In this document: piece by piece, positions 29,571-38,806 of the stretch | How positions within the stretch are numbered: position 1 is the stretch's first letter | How the letters are laid out: every line of letters begins with the position of its first letter | DNA from: Pseudomonas schmalbachii | Lineage (GTDB): Bacteria > Pseudomonadota > Gammaproteobacteria > Pseudomonadales > Pseudomonadaceae | Assembly (NCBI RefSeq): GCF_017589465.1 | Contig: NZ_JAELYA010000007.1 | Location: 186,001 to 250,000 of the forward strand | Length of the DNA stretch: 64,000 nucleotides | Direction of reading: 5' to 3' | Notes under the pieces: model-generated | Databases searched by the model: none | Told to the model about the DNA's origin: nothing | Seen by the model: the letters and a program-made list of their open reading frames with translations, nothing else | Program-made: the position numbers and the translations under genes

Positions 29571-29936
29571 ATGCAGAGCGAACCCATGCAGACCGAACCC
29601 ATGCAAACCATCGAATGGCAGGACTTCGAACGCGTCGAACTGCGCGTCGGCACCATCGTCCACGCCGAACCCAACGTGAAGGCGCGCAAACCCGCCTATG
29701 TGCTGCAGGTCGATCTCGGCCCGCTGGGGATGAAGACCTCCAGCGCGCAGATCACCGCGCATTACGCCGTCGAACAACTGATCGGCCGGCAGGTGCTCTG
29801 CGTGTGCAACTTCGCGCCGAAATCCATCGCCGGCGTGCGCTCGGAAGTGCTGGTGACCGGCGTCTACGACAGCGAAGACAAGGTGGTGCTGGCCGGCTTC
29901 GATAAGTCGCTGTCCAATGGGGCGCGCCTGGCCTGA
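29571..29936 (+). CDS. CsaA-like tRNA-binding domain protein
   Basis: 121 aa. An OB-fold tRNA_bind domain (FERVELRVGTIVHAEPNVKARKPAYVLQVDLG; KTSSAQITAHYAVEQLIGRQVLCVCNFAPKSIAGVRSEVLVTG) covers most of the protein, as in CsaA, a proposed secretion-related chaperone. The N-terminus repeats a five-residue unit (QSEPM-QTEPM-QT) through a 15-bp imperfect duplication that offers three in-frame ATGs. 29571 is chosen because AGGAGG precedes it. It ends one base before the EamA start. Confidence 0.88.
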   Translation: MQSEPMQTEPMQTIEWQDFERVELRVGTIVHAEPNVKARKPAYVLQVDLGPLGMKTSSAQITAHYAVEQLIGRQVLCVCNFAPKSIAGVRSEVLVTGVYDSEDKVVLAGFDKSLSNGARLA

Positions 29937-29937
29937 C

Positions 29938-30789
29938 ATGCAGCTGACACCCCGCTCCGCCCTCCTCGGCCTGCACATCGGCGCGCTGATGTTCGGGCTC
30001 TCCGGCATCTTCGGCAAACTGATCCTCGCCGGCCCACTGGTGATCGTCTTCGGCCGCGCGCTGTTCGGCGTGCTGGCTCTCGGCGGCTTCGCCGGCCACC
30101 TTTCCCGTCAATCCCGCCCCGACCTGCGCCAGGCGGCGATGCTGGTCGGCAGCGGCCTGCTGCTGTGTGCGCACTGGCTGACCTTCTTCCTTGCGGTGAA
30201 GGTCGGCAACGTCGCCGTCGCCACTCTCGGCTTTGCCAGCTTCCCGGCCTTCACCGTGCTGCTCGAAGGGCTGCTGTTCGGCGAACGCATCACGCGCGGC
30301 GAGTACGGCGTCGTCGCGCTGGTCTGCGTCGGTCTGGTGATGGTCACGCCCAGTCTGGATTTCACCTCCGGCGCCACCGCCGGCCTGCTCTGGGGCGTGC
30401 TGTCCGGGCTGCTGTTCGCCCTGCTGTCGCTGGCCAACCGGGTCAGCGTGAAAGGCGTCGACCCGATCCTGGCGGCGCTGTGCCAGAACCTGACCATCCT
30501 CGCCTGCCTGCTGCCGCTGGTGTTCGTCGAACTGCCGAAGATCCGCGCGCTCGACTGGCTCTGGCTGGTCCTGCTCGGCGTGCTCTGCACCGGCGTGGCG
30601 CACAGCCTGTTCGTCGCCAGCCTGCGCCTGATCAAGGCGCGCACGGCAGCGGTGATCTTCGCCCTGGAACCGGTCTACGGCATCGCCTTCGCCGCCGTGC
30701 TGTTCGGCGAACAACCCGGCCCGCGCATGCTCGCCGGCGGCGCGCTGATCATCCTCGCCACCTTCATCAGCGCGCGCCTGGCGAAATAG
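29938..30789 (+). CDS. EamA/DMT-family transporter
   Basis: 283 aa with about ten hydrophobic helices in two EamA repeats (residues 5-130 and 140-275). The pattern IFGRALFGVLALGGF and the second-half EPVYGIAFAAVLFGEQPGPRMLAGGALIILA are typical. It is an inner-membrane exporter of a small metabolite or amino acid; the substrate cannot be told. It is translationally close to the CsaA-like gene (one-base gap), suggesting one operon. Confidence 0.88.
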   Translation: MQLTPRSALLGLHIGALMFGLSGIFGKLILAGPLVIVFGRALFGVLALGGFAGHLSRQSRPDLRQAAMLVGSGLLLCAHWLTFFLAVKVGNVAVATLGFASFPAFTVLLEGLLFGERITRGEYGVVALVCVGLVMVTPSLDFTSGATAGLLWGVLSGLLFALLSLANRVSVKGVDPILAALCQNLTILACLLPLVFVELPKIRALDWLWLVLLGVLCTGVAHSLFVASLRLIKARTAAVIFALEPVYGIAFAAVLFGEQPGPRMLAGGALIILATFISARLAK

Positions 30790-30791
30790 AA

Positions 30792-30890
30792 AAAAGAAGG
30801 CCGCCCCGCAACTGTGCGTACTGCGAAACCCTCATACCTGGGGAGGCAACTTCGAGGATTTCATCGCACGACTGCATGCGGGGCGGCCTG
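30792..30890 (-). terminator. Terminator of rfaD with a long loop
   Basis: GGCCGCCCCGCA (30799-30810) and TGCGGGGCGGCC (30877-30888) are perfect 12-bp inverse copies. On the minus strand the second arm is followed by TTCTTTTTTC. The 66-nt loop is unusually long for a terminator. Confidence 0.6.
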
Positions 30891-30922
30891 TTCGGGGCCG
30901 ACGCCGGATCGGGATCAGGTCA

Positions 30923-31918
30923 TCAGGCGTCGCGGTCGATCAGCCAGCGGCAGTAGCGCTCCACGCCCTGCTCGACGGTGAACATCGGCTTGCGGTAGCC
31001 GGCTTCGCGCAGCAGGTCGATATCGGCGCAGGTGTAGCACTGGTATTTGCCGCGCAGTTGCTCGGGAAACTCGCTGTACTCCAGGACGCCCTGGGCGATA
31101 GCCTGTTCGAGCGTCAGCGGTTGCTGGTCGTCCTGGGCGCGCAGGGTGTTGATCACCGCCAGCGCCACATCGTTGAACGGCTGCGCGCGGCCGCTGCCGA
31201 GGTTGAAGATGCCGCTCTGCGCGGGCTGGTCGAAGAAATGCATGTTGACCGCGACGACATCCTCCACCGAGACGAAATCGCGCAGGTGGCCGCCGGCCGG
31301 ATAGTCGCCATAGCGGCCGAACAGTTGCACCTTGCCGGTGGCGCGGTACTGGTTGAAGCAGTGGAAGGCCACCGAAGCCATGCGTCCCTTGTGCTGCTCG
31401 CGCGGGCCGTAGACGTTGAAATAGCGCAAGCCGACCACCTGGCTGCGGGCATGCTCCAGTTCGCGACGCACGCGCTGGTCGAAGAGGAACTTGGAGTAGC
31501 CGTAGACATTCAGCGGCTGCTCGAAGGCGCGATCCTCGCGGAACACGTTGCCGCCGCCGTACACCGCCGCCGACGACGCATAGAGGAACGGCACGCCGAG
31601 CGACAGGCTGGCGCTGAGCAGATCGCAGCTGTAGCGATAGTTGTTGTCCATCATGTAGCGCCCGTCGCCCTCCATGGTGCTGGAGCAGGCGCCCTGGTGG
31701 AACAGCGCGCGGACCACGCCGAACACGCCCCGGGAATAGCGCTCGACGAAATCGCGCTTGTCCAGGTAGTCGCTGATCTCGCAATCGGCGAGGTTGCGGA
31801 ATTTGTCGCCCTCGGTCAGGTCGTCCACCGCGATGATGTCGGTTTCACCACGCTGGTTGAGCGCCTTGACCAGGTTGCTGCCGATGAAGCCGGCGGCGCC
31901 AGTGACGATGATGCTCAT
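30923..31918 (-). CDS. rfaD: ADP-L-glycero-D-manno-heptose 6-epimerase
   Basis: 331 aa short-chain epimerase (HldD/RfaD). It makes the ADP-heptose form used for the LPS inner core. NAD-binding [19 protein letters not shown] is at the N-terminus. The family motif [24 protein letters not shown] is near residue 75, the catalytic YGYSKF near residue 137 and [26 protein letters not shown] near residue 163. The ATG at 31918 (MSIIVTGA) is preferred over 31927. It is monocistronic with a terminator-like structure downstream. Confidence 0.95.
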   Translation of the reverse strand: MSIIVTGAAGFIGSNLVKALNQRGETDIIAVDDLTEGDKFRNLADCEISDYLDKRDFVERYSRGVFGVVRALFHQGACSSTMEGDGRYMMDNNYRYSCDLLSASLSLGVPFLYASSAAVYGGGNVFREDRAFEQPLNVYGYSKFLFDQRVRRELEHARSQVVGLRYFNVYGPREQHKGRMASVAFHCFNQYRATGKVQLFGRYGDYPAGGHLRDFVSVEDVVAVNMHFFDQPAQSGIFNLGSGRAQPFNDVALAVINTLRAQDDQQPLTLEQAIAQGVLEYSEFPEQLRGKYQCYTCADIDLLREAGYRKPMFTVEQGVERYCRWLIDRDA

Positions 31919-32036
31919 GTGGGACACTCGGTTCGGAGAATGGGGTGTCGCCAGACTATTCGTACAAGCGCCTACGGCCTTTGACTTAAGGCATGAAAGT
32001 TAGCTTGCTAAGTAAATTCGCTCCCAAGCGGTTTGA

Positions 32037-32236
32037 TTATCGCGGGCATGGCCCTACAGGTATGGCAAGAGCGTAGGGTGGAAATCGCGAAGCATTTCCA
32101 CCTTGTCGTGGGGCCGGGAAGGTGGACAAGCGGAGCGTTGTCCACCCTACGCCTAGGGGCATCTCGCGACGATGCGAAGACAGTTGCTCCTACGGTCGGC
32201 CGGGCCATGTTTTGTAGGAGGGCGCCATGCGCCCGA
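32037..32236. repeat. Composite REP cluster (second copy of E-D-E)
   Basis: ATCGCGGGCATGGCCCTAC, a family D pair at 32073-32150 (GTAGGGTGGAAATCGCGAAG... to ...GTCCACCCTAC), then TTGCTCCTAC...GTAGGAGGGCGCCATGCGCCC. Same order as 25082-25271. It fills most of the 333-bp gap between rfaD and the SelW-like gene. Confidence 0.8.
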
Positions 32237-32251
32237 AACGAACCGGGCGGA

Positions 32252-32536
32252 TCAAGGCCGGTCGTTATGCCCCAGGTCCCGCTGCGGATCGATCTGGTCG
32301 CGTACCCGCTGCTTCAATACCTTGGCCTCGGGAAAGCCGCCGTCGGCCTTGCGTTCCCAGATCTGCACGCCGTCGCAGGTGATGCGGAACACCCCGCCCG
32401 TGCCCGGTTCCAGGCTGACCTTGCCGAGGTCGTCGGCGAAGGTGCTCAGCAGCTCCTGGGCCAGCCACGCGGCGCGCAGCAGCCACTGGCATTGGGTGCA
32501 ATAAGTGATGACGATTTCGGCTTTGGCGGCGGGCAT
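32252..32536 (-). CDS. SelT/SelW/SelH-like (Rdx) protein
   Basis: 94 aa, starting MPAAKAEIVITYCTQCQWLL. The C-T-Q-C redox motif at residues 13-16 and the GTGGVFRITCDGVQIWERKADGGFPEAKVLKQRVRD segment define the Rdx (SelW-like) thioredoxin-fold family, here with Cys where some homologues have selenocysteine. A small cytoplasmic redox protein of unclear substrate. It is divergent from plpD with 66 bp between the starts. Confidence 0.88.
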   Translation of the reverse strand: MPAAKAEIVITYCTQCQWLLRAAWLAQELLSTFADDLGKVSLEPGTGGVFRITCDGVQIWERKADGGFPEAKVLKQRVRDQIDPQRDLGHNDRP

Positions 32537-32602
32537 GGCACGGCTCTGGCTAGGGAGTATCCACCTATAATACCGGCCTCGCCTGCGTATACGGTCCCAC
32601 CC

Positions 32603-34789
32603 ATGCGACGCCTGCTGCTCGCCCTGCTGCTTTTCCTGCCCATGCTCCTCAGCGCCGCCGAACAGCGGCCGAAAATCGGCCTGGTGCTTTCCGGCGGGGC
32701 TGCGCGCGGGCTGGCGCATATCGGCGTGCTGAAGGCGCTGGACGAACAGGGCATCCATGTCGACGCCATCGCCGGCACCAGCATGGGCGCGGTGATCGGC
32801 GGTCTCTACGCATCCGGCTACAGCCCGCAGGAGCTGGAAAGCATCGCCCTCGGCCTGGACTGGCAGCAGACGCTTTCCGACTCCCCGCCTCGCCAGGACA
32901 TCCCGTTCCGCCGCAAGCAGGACGACCGCGATTTCCTGGTCAAGCAGAAGCTCAGCTTCCGCGACGACGGCACCCTCGGCATTCCGCTGGGGGTGATCCA
33001 GGGGCAGAACCTGTCGATGCTGCTGGAGCGCCTGCTGGTGCACACCAGCGACACCCGCGACTTCGACAAGCTGGCGATCCCCTTCCGCGCCGTCGCCACC
33101 GATATTTCCAGCGGCGACAAGGTGGTCTTCGACCACGGCCACCTGCCGCAGGCGATCCGCGCCAGCATGTCGATCCCGGCGGTGTTCGCGCCGGTGGAGG
33201 TCGGCGGCAGGCTGCTGGTGGACGGCGGCATGGTCGACAACATTCCCATCGACGTGGCGCGGCGGATGGGCGTCGACGTGGTCATCGCGGTGGATATCGG
33301 CAGCCCGCTGCAGGACCGCAAGAGCCTGCACACGGTGCTGGATGTGATGAACCAGTCGATCACCCTGATGACCCGTTCCAATTCCGAAGCCCAACTCGCC
33401 ACGCTGAAGAACACCGACGTGCTGATCCAGCCGCCGCTGAGCGCCTACGGCTCCACCGATTTCGACAAGATCGAGCAACTGATCGACGCCGGCTACCGCG
33501 CCACCACCGTCCTCGGTCCGCGCCTGGCGGAACTGCGCCCTTCGGCAGACGGCGAAACCGGCGCGCTGGCCGAGGCCCGCACCCCGGGCAGGCGCAAGCC
33601 GGTGATCAGCGACATCCGCGTGGAGAACGACTCCAAGGTCAGCGACGCGGTGATCCGCCACTACATCCGCCAGCCGATCGGCGAGCGGCTGGACCTCGAC
33701 CGCCTGCAGAGCGACATGAGCACGCTGTACGGCCTCGACTACTTCGACCAGGTGCAGTACCGCGTGGTCCGCGAACAGGGCGGCAACGTGCTGGTCATCC
33801 ACGCCCACGGCAAGCGCAGCGGCACCGACTACCTGCGCCTGGGCCTGAACCTGTCGGACGACCTGCGCGGCGACAGCACCTTCAACGTCGGCGCCAGCTA
33901 CCGGGTCAACGGCATCAACCGGCTCGGCGCGGAATGGCTGACGCGCGTACAGATCGGCAACCACCAGGAAATCTACAGCGAGTTCTACCAGCCGCTGGAC
34001 GTCGGCTCGCGCTATTTCGTGGCGCCCTACCTGCTCAACGAGGCGCAGAACATCGAGGCCACTCTCGACAACGACCCGATCGCCGAGTACCGCCTGGACC
34101 GCTACGGCTACGGCCTCAACCTCGGCCGGCAGATCGCCAACAACGGCGAGATCCGCTTCGGCGTGGCGCAGGCGTTCGGCAACGCCAAGCTGCGCGTCGG
34201 CGACCAGGACCTGCCGGACTTCAGCTTCGACGAAGGCTATTACGAGCTGAAGTATTCGTTCGACACCATGGACAACGTCGACATCCCCAGCGAAGGCGAG
34301 AACATCCGCCTGACCCTCAGCCAGCACACGCCCTCGCTGGGCGACGACGACCGCTACCGGCAGTGGGACCTGCGCCTGGACAAGGCGATCAGCTTCGACG
34401 CCGACACCTTCGTGTTCGGCGGCGGCTACGGACGCACGCTGGACGAGGCGAACGTGGTGGTGTCCAGCTTCCTGCTCGGCGGCGCGCGGCAGCTCTCGGG
34501 CTTCCGCCAGGACGCGCTGGCCGGGCAGAACTACAGCCTCGGCCGGGTCATCTACTACCGGCGCCTCACCGAGCGCTCGTTCCTGCCGCTGGACTTCCCG
34601 CTCTACGTCGGCGGCAGCCTGGAACGCGGGCGGGTGTGGAACGAGGACAACAGCTTCGATACCGGCTACATCAATGCCGGCAGCGTGATGTTCGGCTTCG
34701 AGACGCCGCTGGGGCCGCTGTCATTCAGCTACGGCCTGAACGACGCCAGCGAGCATGCGCTGTATATCGAGCTGGGACGGAATTTCTAA
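32603..34789 (+). CDS. plpD: Patatin-like phospholipase, type Vd autotransporter
   Basis: 728 aa, the same length as P. aeruginosa PlpD as I recall. A signal peptide (MRRLLLALLLFLPMLLSAAE) is followed by the patatin lipase domain, residues about 24-320, with oxyanion GGAARG, nucleophile GTSMG near residue 60 and catalytic Asp in LLVDGGMVDN near residue 210. A single POTRA domain (about 335-420) and a 16-strand Omp85-type barrel end in an aromatic residue (IELGRNF). The passenger is secreted through its own barrel. It hydrolyses phospholipids. Confidence 0.95.
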   Translation: MRRLLLALLLFLPMLLSAAEQRPKIGLVLSGGAARGLAHIGVLKALDEQGIHVDAIAGTSMGAVIGGLYASGYSPQELESIALGLDWQQTLSDSPPRQDIPFRRKQDDRDFLVKQKLSFRDDGTLGIPLGVIQGQNLSMLLERLLVHTSDTRDFDKLAIPFRAVATDISSGDKVVFDHGHLPQAIRASMSIPAVFAPVEVGGRLLVDGGMVDNIPIDVARRMGVDVVIAVDIGSPLQDRKSLHTVLDVMNQSITLMTRSNSEAQLATLKNTDVLIQPPLSAYGSTDFDKIEQLIDAGYRATTVLGPRLAELRPSADGETGALAEARTPGRRKPVISDIRVENDSKVSDAVIRHYIRQPIGERLDLDRLQSDMSTLYGLDYFDQVQYRVVREQGGNVLVIHAHGKRSGTDYLRLGLNLSDDLRGDSTFNVGASYRVNGINRLGAEWLTRVQIGNHQEIYSEFYQPLDVGSRYFVAPYLLNEAQNIEATLDNDPIAEYRLDRYGYGLNLGRQIANNGEIRFGVAQAFGNAKLRVGDQDLPDFSFDEGYYELKYSFDTMDNVDIPSEGENIRLTLSQHTPSLGDDDRYRQWDLRLDKAISFDADTFVFGGGYGRTLDEANVVVSSFLLGGARQLSGFRQDALAGQNYSLGRVIYYRRLTERSFLPLDFPLYVGGSLERGRVWNEDNSFDTGYINAGSVMFGFETPLGPLSFSYGLNDASEHALYIELGRNF

Positions 34790-34799
34790 GGCAGGATTT

Positions 34800-34860
34800 G
34801 TAGGGCGGGTGCAACCCGCCGTATCAAGGGCAAGGGCGTGGCGGGTTGCACCCGCCCTAC
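34800..34860. repeat. REP family B element after plpD
   Basis: GTAGGGCGGGTGCAACCCGC and its inverse GCGGGTTGCACCCGCCCTAC, between the convergent plpD and quinone oxidoreductase genes. Confidence 0.85.
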
Positions 34861-34896
34861 GACTCCCGGAGAGGAATGAAGGTCGCCCGAGGGGCA

Positions 34897-35859
34897 TCAG
34901 CCCAGGCTTTCATCCAGCACCAGCACCACCTTGCCCTGCACCTGGTTGCTGGCCAGTGCTTCGAAGGCGGCTTCCGCATCCTTGGCGGCGAAACTGCGCT
35001 CCAGTTGCGGCTTCAGCTTGCCGGCAGCGAACAGCGGCCAGACCTTTTCCCGCAGATCGGCAATCAACTGCGCCTTGAACTCGTCGTTGCGCGTACGCAG
35101 GGTCGAGCCGATGAGTTGGATGCGCTTGCCCAGCACCTGGGCCAGGTCGAGTTCGGCCTTGCGCCCGCCCATCAGGCCGATGATCACCCAGCGGCCGTCC
35201 AGTCGCAGCAGTTCCAGGTCCAGCGCCGCATAGTTGGCACCGACCGGGTCGAGAATCACGTCGAACGGCGCGAAATCGCGCAGGTCCTGCAGGCTCTCTC
35301 CGCGGAGGGCACCACCCTCGGCGCCGAGGGATTCACAGTAGGCCAGCCGCTCGGCCGAGCCCACGCTCACCCAGCACGGGTTGCCGAACGCCTTGCACAG
35401 CTGGATGCCGGCGGAGCCGACGCCGCTGGCGCCGGCATGCAGCAAGACCTTCTCGCCCGGCTGCAGCGCGGCGAGCTGGAACAGGTTGAGCCAGGCCGTG
35501 GCATACACCTCCGGCAGCGCCGCCGCTTCCGCCAGCGACAGTCCATCGGGCGCCGGCAGCGCATGCCGCCCGTCGACCACCACCTCTTCGGCCATGCCGC
35601 CGCCGGCAAGCAGCGCGCAGACGCGATCACCCACCTGCCAGGCCGCGCCCGCCCCGACCTCGCTGACCACTCCGGAACACTCCAGACCGAGGATGTCGCT
35701 GGCCCCCGGCGGAGGCGGATAAAGCCCCGCTTTCTGCAGCAGATCGGCGCGATTCAGGCCCGCTGCCACCACCTTTATGCGTATCTGCCCGGCCCCGCAG
35801 GTCGGAGCGGCACGCTCCCCCCATGCAACCTGTCCGTCGATGCCTTGCAATGCTTTCAC
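34897..35859 (-). CDS. Zeta-crystallin-type NAD(P)H quinone oxidoreductase
   Basis: 320 aa medium-chain reductase without the catalytic zinc ligands. The GroES-like N-terminal domain includes AAGLNRADLLQKAGLYPPPPGASDILGLECSG, and the Rossmann part has LLHAGASGVGSAGIQLCKAFG near residue 140. The YPPPPGAS segment and overall sequence place it near the PIG3/Qor group, which reduces quinones with NADPH. It is a single gene, divergent from prc. Confidence 0.9.
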   Translation of the reverse strand: MKALQGIDGQVAWGERAAPTCGAGQIRIKVVAAGLNRADLLQKAGLYPPPPGASDILGLECSGVVSEVGAGAAWQVGDRVCALLAGGGMAEEVVVDGRHALPAPDGLSLAEAAALPEVYATAWLNLFQLAALQPGEKVLLHAGASGVGSAGIQLCKAFGNPCWVSVGSAERLAYCESLGAEGGALRGESLQDLRDFAPFDVILDPVGANYAALDLELLRLDGRWVIIGLMGGRKAELDLAQVLGKRIQLIGSTLRTRNDEFKAQLIADLREKVWPLFAAGKLKPQLERSFAAKDAEAAFEALASNQVQGKVVLVLDESLG

Positions 35860-36001
35860 GCTGCCTCCATAGTGATTCCCAGGTGCCTGCCCATGCGGCG
35901 GGCCAATTTTTCTCTTCGCGCCGATTCCTGCTGTCGAGTGAACCCGGCGCCGGCAAACACGGCCTAATATGCGTCATAACTTTCCCCTCAGTCGAATCAG
36001 C

Positions 36002-38083
36002 ATGAAGCGATTTTTACCCCGCACCGCCCTGTTGCTCGTCCTTGGCGCGACCGCCCTGACGTCGTTCGCCGCCACCTCCAGCCCGAACGCCTGGAGCGGC
36101 CTGCAGCCGGACAGGGAGCAGGTGATCGCCAGCCTCAACATCGTGGAGCTGCTCAAGCGGCACCACTACAGCAAGCCGCCGCTGAACGACGAGCGCTCGG
36201 CGAAGATCTATGACAGCTACCTGAAAAACCTCGATCCGGCGCGGATGTACTTCACCGCCGCCGATATCAAGGAGTTCGCGCCCTGGCGCACCCAGTTCGA
36301 CGACTTCCTCAAGACCGGCGAGCTGGACCCCGGCTTCACCATGTACAAGCGCCACCTCGACCGGGTGAAGGAGCGCCTCGACTTCGCCCTGGCGATGCTT
36401 GGCAAGGGCGTCGACAAGATCGACTTCAAGGCCGACGAAACCCTCGAAATCGACCGCGAGAAAGCTGCCTGGGCGAAGAACAGCACGGCGCTCGACGACC
36501 TCTGGCGGCGCAAGGTGAAGGACGAGGTTCTGCGTCTGAAGATCTCCGGCAAGGATGACAAGGCCATCCAGGAACAACTGACCAAGCGCTACAAGAACCA
36601 GCTGATGCGCCTGGAGCAGACTCGCGGCGAAGACATCTTCCAGGCCTATATCAATGCCTTCGCGCAGACCTACGACCCGCACACCCAGTACCTGTCGCCG
36701 GACAGCGCGGAAAACTTCGACATCAACATGAGCCTGTCGCTGGAAGGCATCGGCGCGGTGCTGCAGAGCGACAACGACTTCGTGAAGATCGTCCGCCTGG
36801 TGCCGGCCGGTCCGGCGGAGAAGAGCAAGCAGCTCTCCCCGTCCGACAAGATCATCGGCGTCGCCCAGGGCAAGGACGAGATAGTCGACGTGGTCGGCTG
36901 GCGCCTGGACGAAGTGGTCAAGCTGATCCGCGGCCCGAAAGGCTCGCAGGTGCGCCTGGAGGTCATCCCGGCCAGCAATGCGCCGAACGACCAGACCAGC
37001 AAGATCGTCACCATCACCCGCGAGGCGGTGAAGCTGGAAGACCAGGCGGCGAAGAAATCAGTCATCGACATCGACCACGAAGGCCGCAATTACAAGCTCG
37101 GCATCATCGACGTGCCGGCCTTCTATCTCGACTTCAAGGCCTATCGCTCCGGCGACCCGAACTACAAGAGCACCACCCGTGACGTGAAGAAACTGATCGG
37201 CGAGCTGCAGAAGGAGCATGTCGACGGCATCGTCATCGACCTGCGCAACAACGGCGGCGGCTCCCTGCAGGAAGCCACCGAGCTGACCGGCCTGTTCATC
37301 GACCAGGGCCCGACGGTGCTGGTGCGCAACAGCGACGGCCGCGTCGACGTGCTCGACGACGACGAAGGCAACGCGTTCTACACCGGCCCGATGGCCGTGC
37401 TGGTCAACCGCCTGTCCGCCTCCGCCTCGGAAATCTTCGCCGGCGCCATGCAGGACTACCACCGCGCGCTGATCCTCGGCGGGCAGACCTTCGGCAAGGG
37501 CACGGTGCAGACCATCCAGCCGCTCAACCATGGCGAGCTGAAACTGACCCTGGCGAAGTTCTACCGGGTTTCCGGACAGAGCACCCAGCACCAGGGCGTG
37601 ATCCCGGACATCACCTACCCGTCCATCGTCGACGACAAGGAAATCGGCGAAAGCGCCCTGCCCGACTCGATGCCGTGGGACACCATCCGTCCGGTGGTGA
37701 AAGTGGAAGCCAACCCGTTCCGGCCGTTCCTCGAACAGCTGCGCAGCCGCCACGACGCACGCACCCTGAGCAATGCCGACTTCGTCTATGCCCGTGAGCG
37801 CCTGGCCCTGGCCCAGGAGCTGATGCGCGAGAAGACCGTCACCCTCAACGAAGCCAAGCGCCGCGCCCAGCAGACCAGCATCGAGAACCGCCAGTTGGCG
37901 ATGGAGAACACCCTGCGCAAGTCCAAGGGCCAGGAACCGCTGAAGGAACTCAAGAAGGAAGACGAGAACGCCCTGCCGGACGACGACAGCAAGACCAAAC
38001 CGCAGGACGACGCCTACCTGACCGAGTCCGGGCACATCCTGATCGACTACCTGAACCTCGACTCCGCAGTCGCCAAGCACTGA
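36002..38083 (+). CDS. prc: Carboxy-terminal processing protease Prc (AlgO-type)
   Basis: 693 aa periplasmic S41 protease. A signal peptide (MKRFLPRTALLLVLGATALTSFA), an N-terminal helical domain, a PDZ domain at about residues 240-330 (ENFDINMSLSLEGIGAVLQS), and the catalytic domain with IVIDLRNNGGGSLQEA near residue 415, Ser in SASASEIFAGAM near residue 475 and Lys in GGQTFGKGTVQT near residue 500. It degrades or trims proteins with nonpolar C-termini. In P. aeruginosa the homologue AlgO affects MucA turnover and alginate. The start at 36002 is chosen over 35969. Confidence 0.95.
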   Translation: MKRFLPRTALLLVLGATALTSFAATSSPNAWSGLQPDREQVIASLNIVELLKRHHYSKPPLNDERSAKIYDSYLKNLDPARMYFTAADIKEFAPWRTQFDDFLKTGELDPGFTMYKRHLDRVKERLDFALAMLGKGVDKIDFKADETLEIDREKAAWAKNSTALDDLWRRKVKDEVLRLKISGKDDKAIQEQLTKRYKNQLMRLEQTRGEDIFQAYINAFAQTYDPHTQYLSPDSAENFDINMSLSLEGIGAVLQSDNDFVKIVRLVPAGPAEKSKQLSPSDKIIGVAQGKDEIVDVVGWRLDEVVKLIRGPKGSQVRLEVIPASNAPNDQTSKIVTITREAVKLEDQAAKKSVIDIDHEGRNYKLGIIDVPAFYLDFKAYRSGDPNYKSTTRDVKKLIGELQKEHVDGIVIDLRNNGGGSLQEATELTGLFIDQGPTVLVRNSDGRVDVLDDDEGNAFYTGPMAVLVNRLSASASEIFAGAMQDYHRALILGGQTFGKGTVQTIQPLNHGELKLTLAKFYRVSGQSTQHQGVIPDITYPSIVDDKEIGESALPDSMPWDTIRPVVKVEANPFRPFLEQLRSRHDARTLSNADFVYARERLALAQELMREKTVTLNEAKRRAQQTSIENRQLAMENTLRKSKGQEPLKELKKEDENALPDDDSKTKPQDDAYLTESGHILIDYLNLDSAVAKH

Positions 38084-38097
38084 GCGGACGTCATGCA

Positions 38098-38135
38098 AAA
38101 AAGAGGGCCGGCTAACCACCGGCCCTTCTTTTTTG
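38098..38135 (+). terminator. Rho-independent terminator of prc
   Basis: GGGCCGG (38105-38111) and CCGGCCC (38119-38125) form the stem, followed by TTCTTTTTT. An A-run on the other side makes it potentially bidirectional. Confidence 0.8.
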
Positions 38136-38228
38136 CGGGGCGGCGCAACCCGTCATGACTCTTCCGGACCGGAGGGTTTCACCCGCCTTACCTGGCTTCC
38201 CTGATAATCCGCGATGAACCGCTTTTTT

Positions 38229-38294
38229 GTAGGGCGGGTGCAACCTGCCAACATGCAGGAACCATAGCGCCATGGCGGGTTGCACCCGCCCTAC
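38229..38294. repeat. REP family B element (slightly diverged)
   Basis: GTAGGGCGGGTGCAACCTGC and its inverse GCGGGTTGCACCCGCCCTAC. A more degraded relative is visible at about 38137-38190. Confidence 0.75.
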
Positions 38295-38320
38295 GGGAAC
38301 GCCAGCAAAGGAGGTTTTAC

Positions 38321-38806
38321 TCAGAGCCCCAACTGGCCCGCGCGCTGATCCAGGCGCGCCGCCTGAGCCTCGTCCGGCGCCAGGCCAGGGCCGCCCTGGC
38401 GGTACAGTTCCGCCAGCTTGCGCGCCGCCAGCGGATGTCCCGCCTCTGCCGCCTGCTCCCAGTAACGGGCCGCTTCGACGGCACTCGCCGCTGCGCGGGT
38501 GTCCCCTGCCAGCGCCTGGACACCCAGTTGATAGGCGGCCTTGGCGTCACCGCCTACCGCGGCCAGGCGCAACAGGCGCAGCCCTTCCTCGCGGGCGCCG
38601 AAGCCCTGCCCGCGGAACAGCAGCAGGTGCCCGTAGAAACTCTGTGCCGGCAGATCGCCAAGATTCGCCATGCGCGCGAACTGCCCCTGCATCCACTGCC
38701 AGGCGCGCGGCTGCCTGACCAGCCAGGGCCAGCCCATCAGGCGTCGCGCCACGGTGTAGCCCGCCTGGGCGCGCAGGCGCCAGAAGCGCTCGTTGAGCAT
38801 CGCCAT
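38321..38806 (-). CDS. Sel1-like repeat protein
   Basis: 161 aa, helical. Sel1/TPR-like repeats are seen at residues about 50-150 (AQSFYGHLLLFRGQGFGAREEGLRLLRLAA; AKAAYQLGVQAL; AARYWEQAAEAGHPLAARKLAELY). Such repeats bind protein partners; no partner is known here. It starts directly after the stop of the preceding gene (38807-39172), so the three minus-strand genes 39492-38321 look like one operon. Confidence 0.8.
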   Translation of the reverse strand: MAMLNERFWRLRAQAGYTVARRLMGWPWLVRQPRAWQWMQGQFARMANLGDLPAQSFYGHLLLFRGQGFGAREEGLRLLRLAAVGGDAKAAYQLGVQALAGDTRAAASAVEAARYWEQAAEAGHPLAARKLAELYRQGGPGLAPDEAQAARLDQRAGQLGL

